The notes beneath the pieces are model-generated. The model did no database searches and was not told the DNA's origin. It was given only the letters and a program-made list of their open reading frames with translations. A stretch of 38,179 nt of DNA. Origin: Aeromonas popoffii. Lineage in GTDB: Bacteria > Pseudomonadota > Gammaproteobacteria > Enterobacterales > Aeromonadaceae. A program made the position numbers and the translations under genes. Each line of letters opens with the position of its first letter. The first letter of the stretch is position 1. Location of the stretch: the NCBI RefSeq assembly GCF_000820025.1, contig NZ_CDBI01000033.1, positions 49,773 through 87,951 of the forward strand. The letters are read 5' to 3'. Shown in pieces: positions 25,759-36,270 of this stretch.

Positions 25759-26183
25759 AGCACGTCTCCTTTGCTCTTTTATAATTTGATTCCAGCTCTA
25801 CTTTATTACGAGTTTGATGACGCTGGCAAAGGTTCTGACCTGTACCAGGGGCAGCTGGAGCGCCCTATTTGAAACAGAGTTAAGGGGTGCTGTCAATTTT
25901 TCTGGATGAACATTAATGGCTTGTTAAATGAGTTGTGAGATCTGGTTTACGGTTTTGGGTTTTCTTTGTAGCTAATTGATTGTCATTGGTTAAGCCCGCC
26001 GATATACTGCGCCTCGTGGGTGATGGCTGTCGGTGTTTGAAACGCTTGTGCAAAGTCTGATGCGATATTGAAAATGTTGTTTTTGGCTTTTTTGAGTTGT
26101 TTTGGTAACAAAAACCTAGCAAATGCCACTCCGTGCCCTCATAAGCGTGTAAAAACAATAACTAACGTGCTCAATGGAGCTGA
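25759..26183. promoter_or_regulatory. gltA / sdhC divergent regulatory region
   Basis: This 425-base region is distinctly AT-rich with no convincing gene. It should hold both promoters and their respiratory controls. Several GTTAA-type elements (for example TTGTTAAATGAGTTGTGA near 25920 and GGTTAAG near 25988) resemble pieces of ArcA boxes, but none is a full match. The open frame on the minus strand at 25913-26158 is judged non-coding. Confidence 0.5.
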
Positions 26184-26573
26184 GTGGGCAAAGCCGTGAA
26201 AAATAAAAAGAGACCTGTAAACCTCGACCTACAGACGATCAGCTTTCCTGTCACCGCCATCGCTTCCATCTTGCATCGTGTCTCAGGGGTGATCACCTTT
26301 GTGGCGCTCTCTGTCTTGCTGTGGATGCTTGGTACTTCACTCGCCTCTCCCGAAGGATTTGAAACCGTGGTGTCCATCATGGACAACTTCCTGGTCAAAT
26401 TCGTGTTGTGGGGGATCCTGACTGCGCTGGCGTACCACATTGTGGGCGGTCTGCGTCATCTGGTCATGGACATGGGCTATTGGGAAGAGCTGGAATCCGG
26501 TAATCAGAGTGCCCGTGTGGCCTTCGTGATCACCGCGGTTTTGGCGGTATTGGCGGGAGTACTGGTATGGTAA
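26184..26573 (+). CDS. sdhC: Succinate dehydrogenase cytochrome b556 subunit
   Basis: Membrane anchor subunit of complex II. The 129-residue protein equals E. coli SdhC in length. It has three membrane helices and the N-terminal [13 protein letters not shown] motif. The quinone-site residues Ser28 and Arg32 lie in SILHRVSG, and the haem ligand is His85 in LAYHIVGG. It starts with GTG at 26184, four bases after GGAG; a second GTG at 26196 would be 16 bases away. The stop overlaps sdhD by seven bases. First gene of the sdh-suc cluster. Confidence 0.95.
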   Translation: MGKAVKNKKRPVNLDLQTISFPVTAIASILHRVSGVITFVALSVLLWMLGTSLASPEGFETVVSIMDNFLVKFVLWGILTALAYHIVGGLRHLVMDMGYWEELESGNQSARVAFVITAVLAVLAGVLVW

Positions 26574-26911
26574 CCAATTCTGCAACATTCGGGCGCAGCG
26601 GTGTTCATGATTACATCCTGATCCGTGCCACCGCCCTCATCATGACGGCTTACGTCCTCTATCTGGTTGGCTTTGTCGCGTTCAATGACATCAGCTACGA
26701 GGTGTGGACCGGCTTCTTCGCCAAAACCTTCACCAAGGTATTCACCCTGTTGGCGCTGCTGTGCGTATTGATCCATGCCTGGATCGGTCTGTGGCAGATA
26801 CTGACCGACTATATCAAGCCGGTGGGGCTGCGCGGTGCGCTGCAATTTGCCCTGGTAGTGGTGCTGTTTGTCTATTTGATGACCGGCTTCGTTGTACTGT
26901 GGGGGGTGTAA
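26567..26911 (+). CDS. sdhD: Succinate dehydrogenase membrane anchor subunit
   Basis: Second membrane anchor of complex II, 114 residues (E. coli 115), three membrane helices. The haem/quinone region [13 protein letters not shown] is intact, with His70, Asp81 and Tyr82. It overlaps the end of sdhC by seven bases and ends one base before the sdhA GTG, so the three genes are tightly coupled. Confidence 0.95.
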   Translation: MVTNSATFGRSGVHDYILIRATALIMTAYVLYLVGFVAFNDISYEVWTGFFAKTFTKVFTLLALLCVLIHAWIGLWQILTDYIKPVGLRGALQFALVVVLFVYLMTGFVVLWGV

Positions 26912-26912
26912 G

Positions 26913-28679
26913 GTGACTATTCCAACTCGTGAATTTGATGCGGTCGTGATCGGTGCTGGTGGGGCCGGCATGCGCGCCGCGCTCTCGATTGCCCAGTCCG
27001 GCAAGAGCTGCGCTCTGTTATCCAAAGTCTTCCCGACCCGTTCTCACACGGTTTCTGCCCAGGGCGGGATCACGGTTGCGCTGGGCAATGCCCACGACGA
27101 CAACTGGCAGTGGCACATGTATGACACGGTGAAAGGTTCCGATTATATCGGCGACCAGGAAGCGATCGAATACATGTGCAAGACGGGCCCCGAGGCCGTC
27201 TATGAGCTGGAGAACATGGGCCTGCCCTTCTCCCGCTTTGACAATGGCTCCGTCTATCAGCGTCCGTTTGGCGGCCAGTCCAAGAATTTTGGTGGTGAAC
27301 AGGCGGCCCGCACAGCGGCTGCGGCCGACCGTACCGGTCACGCTTTGCTGCACACCCTCTATCAGCAGAACGTAAAGAACAAGACCACCGTCTTCTCCGA
27401 GTGGTATGCGCTGGATCTGGTGAAAAACCAGGACGGTCACATCGTTGGCTGTACCGCCATCGACATGGAGAGTGGTGAAGTCGTCTACTTCAAGGCCAAA
27501 GCCACTGTGCTGGCCACCGGCGGCGCCGGTCGTATCTACCAGTCCACCACCAATGCCCACATCAACACCGGTGACGGTGTCGGCATGGCGCTGCGCGCCG
27601 GGGTAGGGGTGCAGGACATGGAGTTTTGGCAGTTCCACCCGACCGGCATCGCCGGGGCAGGGGTGCTGGTGACCGAAGGGTGCCGTGGTGAAGGCGGTTA
27701 TCTGCTCAACAAAGACGGCGAGCGCTTCATGGAGCGTTATGCGCCGAACGCCAAGGACTTGGCTGGCCGCGACGTGGTGGCCCGTTCCATCATGATCGAG
27801 ATCCGTGAAGGCCGCGGTTGTGACGGCCCCTGGGGCCCGCACATCAAGCTCAAGCTGGATCACCTCGGCAAAGAGGTGCTCGAATCCCGTCTGCCGGGTA
27901 TCTGCGAGCTCTCTCGCACCTTCGCCCATGTGGATCCGGTCAAAGAACCCATCCCCATCATCCCGACCTGCCACTACATGATGGGCGGCGTGCCGACCAA
28001 CGTGAATGGCCAGTGTCTGACGCAGGATAAAGATGGCAACGACGTCCCCGTGGTCGGTCTGTTTGCCGTGGGCGAAATCGCCTGCGTCTCGGTACACGGT
28101 GCCAACCGTCTGGGTGGCAACTCGCTGCTGGATCTGATCGTGTTTGGCCGCGCTGCGGGCATGCACCTGGTCAACACCCTGGGTGAGATGGAACATGGCC
28201 GCGAGGCTTCCGAGTCTGATCTGGCCGCCGCGCTGGCCCGTTTCAATCGCTGGGAGAACAACCGCGACGGGGAAGATCCGGTTCAGATCCGCAAGGATCT
28301 GCAGACCTGCATGCAGAACAACTTCTCCGTGTTCCGTGAAGGGGATGCCATGGCCGAAGGGCTGGCCGAGCTGAAGCGCATCCGCGAGCGGCTGAAGAAT
28401 GCCCGTCTGGACGACACCTCCAAGGAGTTCAACACCCAGCGCATCGAGTGCCTGGAGCTGGACAACCTGATGGAGACGGCGTTTGCCACTGCGGTGGCGG
28501 CCAACTTCCGTACCGAGAGTCGTGGTGCCCACAGCCGCTTCGATTTCCCGGATCGCGACGATGAGGGCTGGCTGTGCCATAGCCTCTATCATCCGGACAC
28601 CGAGTCCATGACCCGTCGCGCTGTCAACATGTCTCCGAAAACCCGTGAGGCATTCCCACCCAAGGTGCGGACTTACTGA
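26913..28679 (+). CDS. sdhA: Succinate dehydrogenase flavoprotein subunit
   Basis: Oxidises succinate to fumarate with covalent FAD on the cytoplasmic face. The protein is 588 residues, the same as E. coli. Landmarks are the FAD-binding [17 protein letters not shown], flavin-attachment His45 in [32 protein letters not shown], the catalytic arginine region [17 protein letters not shown], and a C-terminus [10 protein letters not shown]. It begins with GTG at 26913, one base after the sdhD stop; the frame open from 26892 runs into sdhD. Its 3' end is repeated downstream in the sdhA-sdhB gap. Confidence 0.96.
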   Translation: MTIPTREFDAVVIGAGGAGMRAALSIAQSGKSCALLSKVFPTRSHTVSAQGGITVALGNAHDDNWQWHMYDTVKGSDYIGDQEAIEYMCKTGPEAVYELENMGLPFSRFDNGSVYQRPFGGQSKNFGGEQAARTAAAADRTGHALLHTLYQQNVKNKTTVFSEWYALDLVKNQDGHIVGCTAIDMESGEVVYFKAKATVLATGGAGRIYQSTTNAHINTGDGVGMALRAGVGVQDMEFWQFHPTGIAGAGVLVTEGCRGEGGYLLNKDGERFMERYAPNAKDLAGRDVVARSIMIEIREGRGCDGPWGPHIKLKLDHLGKEVLESRLPGICELSRTFAHVDPVKEPIPIIPTCHYMMGGVPTNVNGQCLTQDKDGNDVPVVGLFAVGEIACVSVHGANRLGGNSLLDLIVFGRAAGMHLVNTLGEMEHGREASESDLAAALARFNRWENNRDGEDPVQIRKDLQTCMQNNFSVFREGDAMAEGLAELKRIRERLKNARLDDTSKEFNTQRIECLELDNLMETAFATAVAANFRTESRGAHSRFDFPDRDDEGWLCHSLYHPDTESMTRRAVNMSPKTREAFPPKVRTY

Positions 28680-28850
28680 CCAATGGCGGAGACAAGCACA
28701 ATGAAGGTCACATTATCGGCGTATCGCTACATTCGCCGGTCTGTGCAGAGGTGGGAGGCCTTCCCATCTCGCTTCTTCAAGGTGCGGACTTAATGATTGC
28801 GGAGCCAAACACAATGAACGTCACATTCTCTGTCTATAGATACAATCCGG
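28647..28850 (+). repeat. Imperfect tandem duplication at the sdhA-sdhB junction
   Basis: The unit of roughly 100 bases is present twice. Copy 1 begins GAGGCATTCCC in the sdhA tail (28647) and passes CAAGGTGCGGACTTA (28661), a GGAG ribosome-binding site (28688) and ATGAAGGTCACATT (28701). Copy 2 begins GAGGCCTTCCC (28755) and passes CAAGGTGCGGACTTA (28778), GGAG (28801) and ATGAACGTCACATT (28814, the sdhB start). The offsets are 108, 117 and 113 bases, so small indels have accumulated. Each copy thus carries an sdhA 3' end plus an sdhB translation start. Confidence 0.85.
28701..28793 (+). CDS. Possible 30-residue leader peptide or sdhB remnant in the sdhA-sdhB gap
   Basis: ATG 28701 opens a 30-codon frame ending at TAA 28791-28793. 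Its first ten residues, MKVTLSAYRY, match SdhB MNVTFSVYRY at seven positions. Its last residues, EAFPSRFFKVRT, match the SdhA C-terminus [10 protein letters not shown]. It has GGAG nine bases before the start, the same spacing as sdhB. Its stop overlaps an ATG in the sdhB frame (TAATG, 28791-28795). It may be an untranslated relic of the duplication, or a translated leader coupling sdhB to upstream translation. No product is claimed. Confidence 0.4.
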   Translation: MKVTLSAYRYIRRSVQRWEAFPSRFFKVRT

Positions 28851-29530
28851 ATGTTGATAACGTCCCCTATATGAAGGATTATCGTCTTGATATTCCTGAA
28901 GGTTCCGACATGATGGTGCTCGATGCACTGATCCAGCTGAAAGAGCTGGATCCCACGCTCGCCTTCCGCCGCTCCTGCCGCGAAGGGGTCTGTGGATCAG
29001 ACGGTCTCAACATGAATGGCAAGAACGGTCTTGCCTGCATCACCCCGCTCTCCGATCTGCTGAAAAAGGGCAATAGCGTCATTATTCGCCCCTTGCCTGG
29101 CCTGCCGGTGATCCGCGATCTGGTGATCGACATGACCCAGTTCTACACCCAGTGGGAGAAGGTCAAACCCTTCCTCATCAACGATGAGAAATTGCCGCCC
29201 GTGCGTGAGCACCTGCAATCCCCCGAAGAGCGCGCCAAGCTGGATGGCCTGTACGAGTGTATTCTCTGTGCCTGCTGCTCCACTTCTTGCCCCTCCTTCT
29301 GGTGGAACCCGGACAAGTTCATCGGCCCGGCCGGGCTGCTCGCCGCCTATCGCTGGTTGGCCGACAGCCGCGACACCGCCGCCAGCGAACGACTGGGTAA
29401 CCTGGATGACGCCTTCAGCGTGTTCCGTTGCCACGGCATCATGAACTGCGTGAACGTCTGTCCCAAAGGCTTGAACCCGACCAAGGCCATCGGTCAGATC
29501 AAGTCGATGCTGCTCAATCGGGCTGTTTAG
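28814..29530 (+). CDS. sdhB: Succinate dehydrogenase iron-sulfur subunit
   Basis: Carries electrons from FAD to quinone through three Fe-S centres. From ATG 28814 the protein is 238 residues, as in E. coli. The 2Fe-2S ligands are in RRSCREGVCGSDG and NGLAC. The 4Fe-4S and 3Fe-4S ligands are in CILCACCSTSC, FRCHGIMNC and VNVCPKGLNP. GGAG lies nine bases upstream. An in-frame ATG at 28793 (adding MIAEPNT) overlaps the stop of the small upstream frame and is an alternative coupled start. Unlike the tight spacing elsewhere in the operon, 134 bases separate it from sdhA. Confidence 0.96.
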   Translation: MNVTFSVYRYNPDVDNVPYMKDYRLDIPEGSDMMVLDALIQLKELDPTLAFRRSCREGVCGSDGLNMNGKNGLACITPLSDLLKKGNSVIIRPLPGLPVIRDLVIDMTQFYTQWEKVKPFLINDEKLPPVREHLQSPEERAKLDGLYECILCACCSTSCPSFWWNPDKFIGPAGLLAAYRWLADSRDTAASERLGNLDDAFSVFRCHGIMNCVNVCPKGLNPTKAIGQIKSMLLNRAV

Positions 29531-29570
29531 TATCAGGGCCAGGGCGTCACGCGCCAGGCCCGACCTCTGG

Positions 29571-29602
29571 ATAGCCATCCGTCCCCATGGCAGGATGGCT
29601 AT
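29571..29602 (+). terminator. Intercistronic hairpin between sdhB and sucA
   Basis: ATAGCCATCC pairs with GGATGGCTAT around a 12-base loop, 40 bases after the sdhB stop, followed by TTTAAA. It could be a partial terminator or RNA-processing site that sets the ratio of sdh to suc expression; the short T-run argues against full termination. Confidence 0.55.
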
Positions 29603-29652
29603 TTAAACCCTACAAGCTGCGCTGCAGTGAACAAGATGTACAAGGGATAGAA

Positions 29653-32463
29653 ATGCATAACGGCGTGATGAAGGCCTGGTTGGAGTCATCTCACCTGGCT
29701 GGTGCGAATGCAAGCTATATTGAGGATTTGTACGAATCCTTCCTGGAAGACCCCGAATCCGTAGCCGACGAGTGGCGCAGCCTGTTTGAACAGCTGCCTC
29801 AGGTCAATGGCCATGCGGTAGAACAACCTCATTCCCGAGTCCGCGATTATTTCCGTCGTTTGGCCAAGGATCCCTCCCGTTACAGTGCGGCTGTGTCCGA
29901 TCCGCAAGTGGATGCGAAACAGGTACGGGTGCTGCAACTGATCAACGCCTTCCGCTTCCGTGGTCACCAGAATGCCAATCTGGATCCCCTGGGACTCTGG
30001 ACCCGTGAAACCGTTGCCGAACTGGATCCTGCCTTCCACAACCTGCAGGGCGCCGACATGGAGGCCACCTTCAATGTGGGCTCCTACGCGATTGGTCGCG
30101 AGACCATGGTGCTCTCCGATCTCTACGCCTCGCTCAAGAAAACCTACTGCAGCAGCATAGGTGCCGATTACATGCACCTTACCTCCACCGAGGAGAAGCG
30201 CTGGCTGCAGGACAGACTCGAATCCATCGAGGCCAAGGGCAGCTATAGCATTGAGGAGAAGACTCGTATCCTCGAGAGCCTGACCGCCGCCGAAGGGCTG
30301 GAAAAATACTTGGGCGCCAAGTTCCCCGGTGCCAAGCGCTTCTCGCTGGAAGGGGGCGATGCCATGGTGCCCATGCTCAAGGAGCTGATCCGTCGCGCCG
30401 GTGAGCAGGGCTGCAAGGAGGCCGTCATCGGCATGGCCCACCGTGGTCGCCTGAACGTGCTGATCAACGTGCTCGGCAAACGGGCGCAGGAGCTGTTCGA
30501 CGAGTTCGCCGGCAAGCATGGCGAGTCCTGGGGCACAGGGGATGTGAAGTACCACATGGGCTTCTCCTCCGATTTTGCGACCCCGGGCGGCAACGTCCAC
30601 CTGGCGCTGGCGTTCAACCCGTCTCACCTCGAAATCGTCAACCCTGTGGTCATCGGCTCGGTCCGTGCCCGTATGGACAGACGGGGTGACAAGGATGGCT
30701 CCAGCGTCCTGCCCATCACCATTCACGGTGACTCGGCCATCGCCGGGCAGGGTGTGGTTGCCGAGACCTTCAACATGTCCCAGACCCGTGCCTATGGCGT
30801 GGGCGGGACTGTGCGCATCGTCATCAATAACCAGGTGGGCTTCACCACCTCCAACATGCGTGACGTGCGCTCCACCGAATATTGCACCGACATCGCCAAA
30901 GCGGTGCAGGCCCCCGTGCTGCACGTCAACGGTGACGATCCGGAAGCCGTGGTGCTGGTGACCCAGATTGCACTGGATTACCGCAACACCTTCAAACGCG
31001 ACGTGGTGATCGAGCTGGTCTGCTACCGTCGTCACGGTCACAACGAGGCGGACGAGCCCAGCGCAACCCAGCCCTTGATGTACCAGAAGATCAAACAGCA
31101 TCCGACCCCGCGCAAGATCTACGCCGATCAGCTGGTGGCGGAAGGCAGCATCAACCAGGAGCTGGCCACTACCCAGGTCAATGACTATCGCGATGCCCTG
31201 GACAAGGGGGAGCGGGTAGTCAAGGAGTGGCGGCCGATGGAGCTGCACTCCGTCGACTGGACCCCGTATCTGGGCCACGACTGGGCCATGCACTATGACG
31301 CCAGCCTGGCGCTTGATGAGCTCAAGTCACTGGGTGAGCGGGTCAGTCAGTATCCGGCTGCCCATGTATTGCAACGCCAGGTCGAGAAGATTTACGAAGA
31401 CAGACGCACCATGGCCGCCGGTGACAAGCTGGTGGACTGGGGCTTTGCCGAGACCCTGGCCTACGCCTCGTTGGTAGCCAAGGGCTCGCGCATCCGCATC
31501 ACGGGGCAGGATTCCGGCCGTGGCACCTTCTTCCACCGCCACGCCGTCCTGCACAACCAGAACGATGCCAGCACCTACACGCCGCTGTGCAATATCCACG
31601 ATGAACAGGGTCCATTCGAAGTCTTCGACTCCGTTTTGTCCGAAGAGGCGGTACTGGCGTTTGAATATGGTTATGCCAGCGCCGAGCCGGCCGGCCTCAC
31701 CATCTGGGAAGCCCAGTTTGGCGACTTCGCCAACGGTGCCCAGGTGGTGATCGACCAGTTCCTCTCCTCCGGCGAGCAAAAGTGGGGCCGTATGTGCGGC
31801 TTGACCATGCTGCTGCCGCACGGTTACGAGGGCCAGGGCCCGGAGCACTCCTCCGCCCGTCTGGAGCGTTATCTGCAAATGTGCGCCGAGCACAACATGC
31901 AGGTGTGCGTGCCCTCCAACCCGGCTCAGGTCTATCACATGCTGCGTCGCCAGGTGATCCGCCCGATGCGCCGCCCGCTCATCGTGATGTCGCCCAAATC
32001 CCTGCTGCGCCACCCGATGGCGGTCAGCAAGCTCGAAGAGCTGGCGCAAGGCACCTTCCAGAACGCCATCGGCGAGATCGATGCGCTGGATCCCAAAGGG
32101 GTCAAACGGGTGGTGTTCTGCTCCGGCAAGGTCTACTACGACCTGCTCGATGCCCGTCGCAAGGCCGAGCAGCATGATGTGGCCCTGGTGCGGATTGAAC
32201 AGCTCTATCCCTTCCCGGAAGCAGAAGTGCGCGCCATTCTTGCCGATTACGACCACGTCACCGATTTTGTCTGGTGTCAGGAAGAGCCGCAGAACCAGGG
32301 TGCCTGGTACTGCACCCGTCACCACTACGATGGTGTGCTGCCAAGCGGTGCCCGTCTGCGTTATGCCGGTCGTCCGGCCTCGGCCTCTCCTGCCGTCGGT
32401 TACATGTCGGTCCACACCAAGCAGCAGAAAGCCCTGGTGGAAGACGCCCTTACTCTGGCCTAA
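29653..32463 (+). CDS. sucA: 2-oxoglutarate dehydrogenase E1 component
   Basis: Thiamine-diphosphate-dependent decarboxylase of the 2-oxoglutarate dehydrogenase complex. The product is 936 residues (E. coli 933). The N-terminus MHNGVMKAWLESSHLAGANASYIEDLYESF is the E2-binding region. The ThDP fold shows AHRGRLNVLINVLGK, HGDSAIAGQGVVAETFNMS and IVINNQVGFTTS, and the C-terminal half has the GQDSGRGTFFHRHAV and LPHGYEGQGPEHSSARLER motifs. ATG 29653 has AAGGGA about six bases upstream; the longer frame to 29587 is not conserved. It follows sdhB by 122 bases containing a hairpin. Confidence 0.97.
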   Translation: MHNGVMKAWLESSHLAGANASYIEDLYESFLEDPESVADEWRSLFEQLPQVNGHAVEQPHSRVRDYFRRLAKDPSRYSAAVSDPQVDAKQVRVLQLINAFRFRGHQNANLDPLGLWTRETVAELDPAFHNLQGADMEATFNVGSYAIGRETMVLSDLYASLKKTYCSSIGADYMHLTSTEEKRWLQDRLESIEAKGSYSIEEKTRILESLTAAEGLEKYLGAKFPGAKRFSLEGGDAMVPMLKELIRRAGEQGCKEAVIGMAHRGRLNVLINVLGKRAQELFDEFAGKHGESWGTGDVKYHMGFSSDFATPGGNVHLALAFNPSHLEIVNPVVIGSVRARMDRRGDKDGSSVLPITIHGDSAIAGQGVVAETFNMSQTRAYGVGGTVRIVINNQVGFTTSNMRDVRSTEYCTDIAKAVQAPVLHVNGDDPEAVVLVTQIALDYRNTFKRDVVIELVCYRRHGHNEADEPSATQPLMYQKIKQHPTPRKIYADQLVAEGSINQELATTQVNDYRDALDKGERVVKEWRPMELHSVDWTPYLGHDWAMHYDASLALDELKSLGERVSQYPAAHVLQRQVEKIYEDRRTMAAGDKLVDWGFAETLAYASLVAKGSRIRITGQDSGRGTFFHRHAVLHNQNDASTYTPLCNIHDEQGPFEVFDSVLSEEAVLAFEYGYASAEPAGLTIWEAQFGDFANGAQVVIDQFLSSGEQKWGRMCGLTMLLPHGYEGQGPEHSSARLERYLQMCAEHNMQVCVPSNPAQVYHMLRRQVIRPMRRPLIVMSPKSLLRHPMAVSKLEELAQGTFQNAIGEIDALDPKGVKRVVFCSGKVYYDLLDARRKAEQHDVALVRIEQLYPFPEAEVRAILADYDHVTDFVWCQEEPQNQGAWYCTRHHYDGVLPSGARLRYAGRPASASPAVGYMSVHTKQQKALVEDALTLA

Positions 32464-32496
32464 GCCCTGAACAAGAAGTAACAAGGAACTGATTAC

Positions 32497-33681
32497 ATGA
32501 CTATCGAGATCAAGGTACCGGACCTGCCGGAATCAGTGGCGGATGCCACCATCGCCACTTGGCACAAGAAGCCGGGTGATCTGGTTGCCCGTGACGAAGT
32601 ACTGGTTGACATCGAAACCGATAAAGTCGTGCTGGAAGTCCCCGCGCCGGAAGCCGGCGTCCTCGGCGACATCCTGCAAGCGGAAGGGGCGACCGTGTTG
32701 TCCCGCCAGCTGATCGCCACGCTCAAGCCAGCTCCCGTGGCCGGTGAAGAGACCAAAGAGAAGCCGGTAGACGCGGTTGCCGATGATGGCGCCGAGGCCT
32801 TAAGCCCCGCGGTACGCCGTCTGGTGGCAGAGCATGCCATCGACGTGACCAAGCTGACCGGCACCGGCAAGGGTGGTCGCATCAGCAAGGAAGATGTGGA
32901 AGCTTTCATCAAGGGTGGCAACAAGCCTGCCGCTGCGCCGGTCGCTGCTGCCCCTGTGGCTGCGGTAGCGCCGCTGGTTGGTCGCACCGAGAAACGTGTG
33001 CCCATGACCCGTCTGCGCAAGCGTATTGCCGAGCGTCTGCTGGAAGCCAAAAACACCACCGCCATGCTGACCACCTTCAACGAGATCAACATGGCGCCCA
33101 TCATGAAACTGCGCAAGCAGTACGGCGAGATCTTCGAGAAGAAGCACGGCATCAAGCTCGGCTTCATGTCCTTCTACGTCAAGGCGGTGGTGGAGTCCTT
33201 GAAGCGCTACCCGGAAGTGAACGCGGCGCTGGATGGTGACGACATCGTCTACCACAACTACTTCGACGTCAGTATCGCTGTCTCCACCCCGCGCGGGCTG
33301 GTGACGCCGGTGCTGCGCGATTGCGACAACATGAGCCTGGCCGACATCGAGAAGGCCATCAAGGATCTGGCGGGCAAGGGCCGCGACGGCAAGCTGACCG
33401 TGGATGAACTGACTGGCGGCAACTTCACCATCACCAACGGTGGCGTGTTTGGCTCCCTGATGTCCACCCCCATCATCAACCCGCCGCAAAGCGCCATCCT
33501 GGGGATGCACAAGATCCAGGACAGACCCATGGCAGTCGATGGCAAGGTCGAGATCCTGCCGATGATGTACCTGGCCCTCTCTTATGATCACCGCATCGTC
33601 GACGGTCGTGAGTCGGTGGGCTTCCTGGTCTCCATCAAGGAGCTGCTGGAAGACCCGACCCGTCTGTTGCTGGATGTCTAG
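32497..33681 (+). CDS. sucB: 2-oxoglutarate dehydrogenase E2, dihydrolipoyl succinyltransferase
   Basis: Core of the 2-oxoglutarate dehydrogenase complex, transferring succinyl from lipoate to CoA. The 394-residue protein has one lipoyl domain (lipoyl lysine Lys43 in [11 protein letters not shown]), a peripheral-subunit-binding domain ([16 protein letters not shown], about residues 104-140), an Ala/Pro linker ([16 protein letters not shown]) and the catalytic domain with His365 and Asp369 in [11 protein letters not shown]. It is 11 residues shorter than the E. coli protein, mainly through linker length. AAGGA precedes the ATG by ten bases. It lies 33 bases after sucA. Confidence 0.97.
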   Translation: MTIEIKVPDLPESVADATIATWHKKPGDLVARDEVLVDIETDKVVLEVPAPEAGVLGDILQAEGATVLSRQLIATLKPAPVAGEETKEKPVDAVADDGAEALSPAVRRLVAEHAIDVTKLTGTGKGGRISKEDVEAFIKGGNKPAAAPVAAAPVAAVAPLVGRTEKRVPMTRLRKRIAERLLEAKNTTAMLTTFNEINMAPIMKLRKQYGEIFEKKHGIKLGFMSFYVKAVVESLKRYPEVNAALDGDDIVYHNYFDVSIAVSTPRGLVTPVLRDCDNMSLADIEKAIKDLAGKGRDGKLTVDELTGGNFTITNGGVFGSLMSTPIINPPQSAILGMHKIQDRPMAVDGKVEILPMMYLALSYDHRIVDGRESVGFLVSIKELLEDPTRLLLDV

Positions 33682-33802
33682 GCAATCAGCGACATTCCGA
33701 GCAAATTAGAAAGATAACGAGGGGCCGCCCAGGCCCCCATTCACAGGGGATTGAGAAACACGAGCCCCGGACGGAAATACCTACAACACGGATAGAGCAT
33801 CT

Positions 33803-34968
<1,166 letters not shown>

Positions 34969-34969
<1 letters not shown>

Positions 34970-35841
34970 TGAGCGTTCTGATCAACAAAGACACCAAGGT
35001 GATCTGCCAGGGCTTCACCGGCGGTCAGGGTACCTTCCACTCCGAACAGGCGATTGCCTACGGTACCCAGATGGTCGGCGGCGTGTCGCCGGGCAAGGGT
35101 GGCACCACCCACCTGGGCCTGCCGGTGTTCAATACCGTGCGTGACGCAGTCGAAGTGACCGGCGCCACCGCTTCCGTCATCTATGTGCCAGCGCCGTTCT
35201 GCAAGGACGCCATCCTGGAAGCCATCGACGCGGGCATCAAGCTCATCGTCACCATCACCGAAGGCATCCCGACCCTGGACATGCTCGAGGTCAAGGTGAA
35301 GCTGCAAGAGACAGGCGTGCGCATGATAGGCCCGAACTGCCCGGGTGTGATCACCCCGGGTGAGTGCAAGATCGGCATCATGCCGGGCCACATTCACAAG
35401 CCGGGCAAGGTGGGTATCGTCTCCCGCTCCGGCACCCTGACCTACGAAGCGGTCAAGCAGACCACGGACGAGGGCTTCGGCCAGTCCACCTGTGTCGGTA
35501 TCGGTGGTGACCCCATCCCGGGTTCCAACTTCATCGACATTCTGGAGATGTTCCAGAACGATCCCAAGACCGAAGCCATCGTGATGATCGGCGAGATCGG
35601 CGGCAGCGCCGAGGAAGAAGCGGCGACCTACATCAAGGCCCACGTCACCAAGCCGGTGGTCTCCTATATCGCGGGTGTCACAGCCCCGGCTGGCAAGCGC
35701 ATGGGTCATGCGGGCGCCATCATCGCCGGTGGTAAAGGCACGGCAGCAGAGAAATTTGCCGCCCTGGAAGATGCCGGCGTGAAAACCGTGCGTTCCCTTG
35801 CCGATATCGGCAAGGCCCTGCGTGAAGTAACCGGCTGGTAA
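34969..35841 (+). CDS. sucD: Succinyl-CoA synthetase alpha subunit
   Basis: CoA-binding and phospho-histidine subunit of succinyl-CoA synthetase. The 290-residue protein (E. coli 289) has the Rossmann motif [18 protein letters not shown] and the active-site His247 in [16 protein letters not shown]. Its ATG shares one base with the sucC stop (TAATG), so the two subunits are translationally coupled. It is the last gene of the TCA cluster. Confidence 0.97.
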
Positions 35842-35866
35842 TTCTGTTTAGCTTGTTATCTCTAAT

Positions 35867-35895
35867 AAAAATGCCGCCAAATAGGCGGCTTTTTT
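35867..35895 (+). terminator. Terminator of the sdh-suc cluster
   Basis: GCCGCC-AAATA-GGCGGC followed by six Ts, 31 bases after the sucD stop, with A-rich sequence before the stem. A strong terminator. Confidence 0.93.
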
Positions 35896-35998
35896 ATTGT
35901 TCTGGTTCGTAATTTACCGTGTGCATCCGAATACGCTTTGCTATTCTAGCCCACAATTCACTACATTTGTTGTCAGTGATGAATGATAGGTCGTTAAG

Positions 35999-36268
35999 TT
36001 ACTTTATTTTTATGAACTTATTGTTCTTAAATGCTTTGGTTATATCCTCTTTGATTTTATCAATTAATTCTTCTGCATAGTCTTGTGCTATCGAAAGTCC
36101 TTTTGATTTTGCTGTAATCAATAAAGAGGTGACATCATTTTCTCTACCACAATTAGCACATACAACAAAACTATGGCTGGGGGGAGTGTAATCAGAATAA
36201 GGTATGGCAAACTGTTCAGAGTGACAAAAAGTGCAGCGTAACTTAATCGTTTTATGTAAATCTTCCAT
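35999..36268 (-). CDS. Hypothetical zinc-ribbon protein
   Basis: I do not recognise this 89-residue protein. It has two CxxC pairs (Cys12/15 in RCTFC and Cys37/40 in VCANC), spaced as a small zinc ribbon. A charged, lysine-rich C-terminal helix (IDKIKEDITKAFKNNKFIKIK) follows and could bind nucleic acid or a partner. No signal peptide or membrane segment is present. It starts two bases after the stop of the larger upstream gene, so the two are co-transcribed. The pair is clearly more AT-rich than the rest of the window, suggesting acquisition. Confidence 0.75.
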   Translation of the reverse strand: MEDLHKTIKLRCTFCHSEQFAIPYSDYTPPSHSFVVCANCGRENDVTSLLITAKSKGLSIAQDYAEELIDKIKEDITKAFKNNKFIKIK

Positions 36269-36270
36269 AA

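Noticed and set aside
25913..26158. 81-codon minus-strand frame between gltA and sdhC
   Set aside because: It lies in the AT-rich regulatory gap, has no ribosome-binding site and a low-complexity Thr/Asn/Ser tail. It is better explained as promoter DNA.
27018..28592. Long open frame antisense to sdhA (about 524 codons)
   Set aside because: It lies opposite a certain gene in high-GC DNA, where third-position bias keeps the complementary frame open. The translation is His/Gly/Gln-rich with no recognisable domain and no ribosome-binding site.
29686..31293. Long open frame antisense to sucA (about 535 codons)
   Set aside because: Same codon-bias shadow; composition is His/Gly/Val-rich and resembles no protein family.
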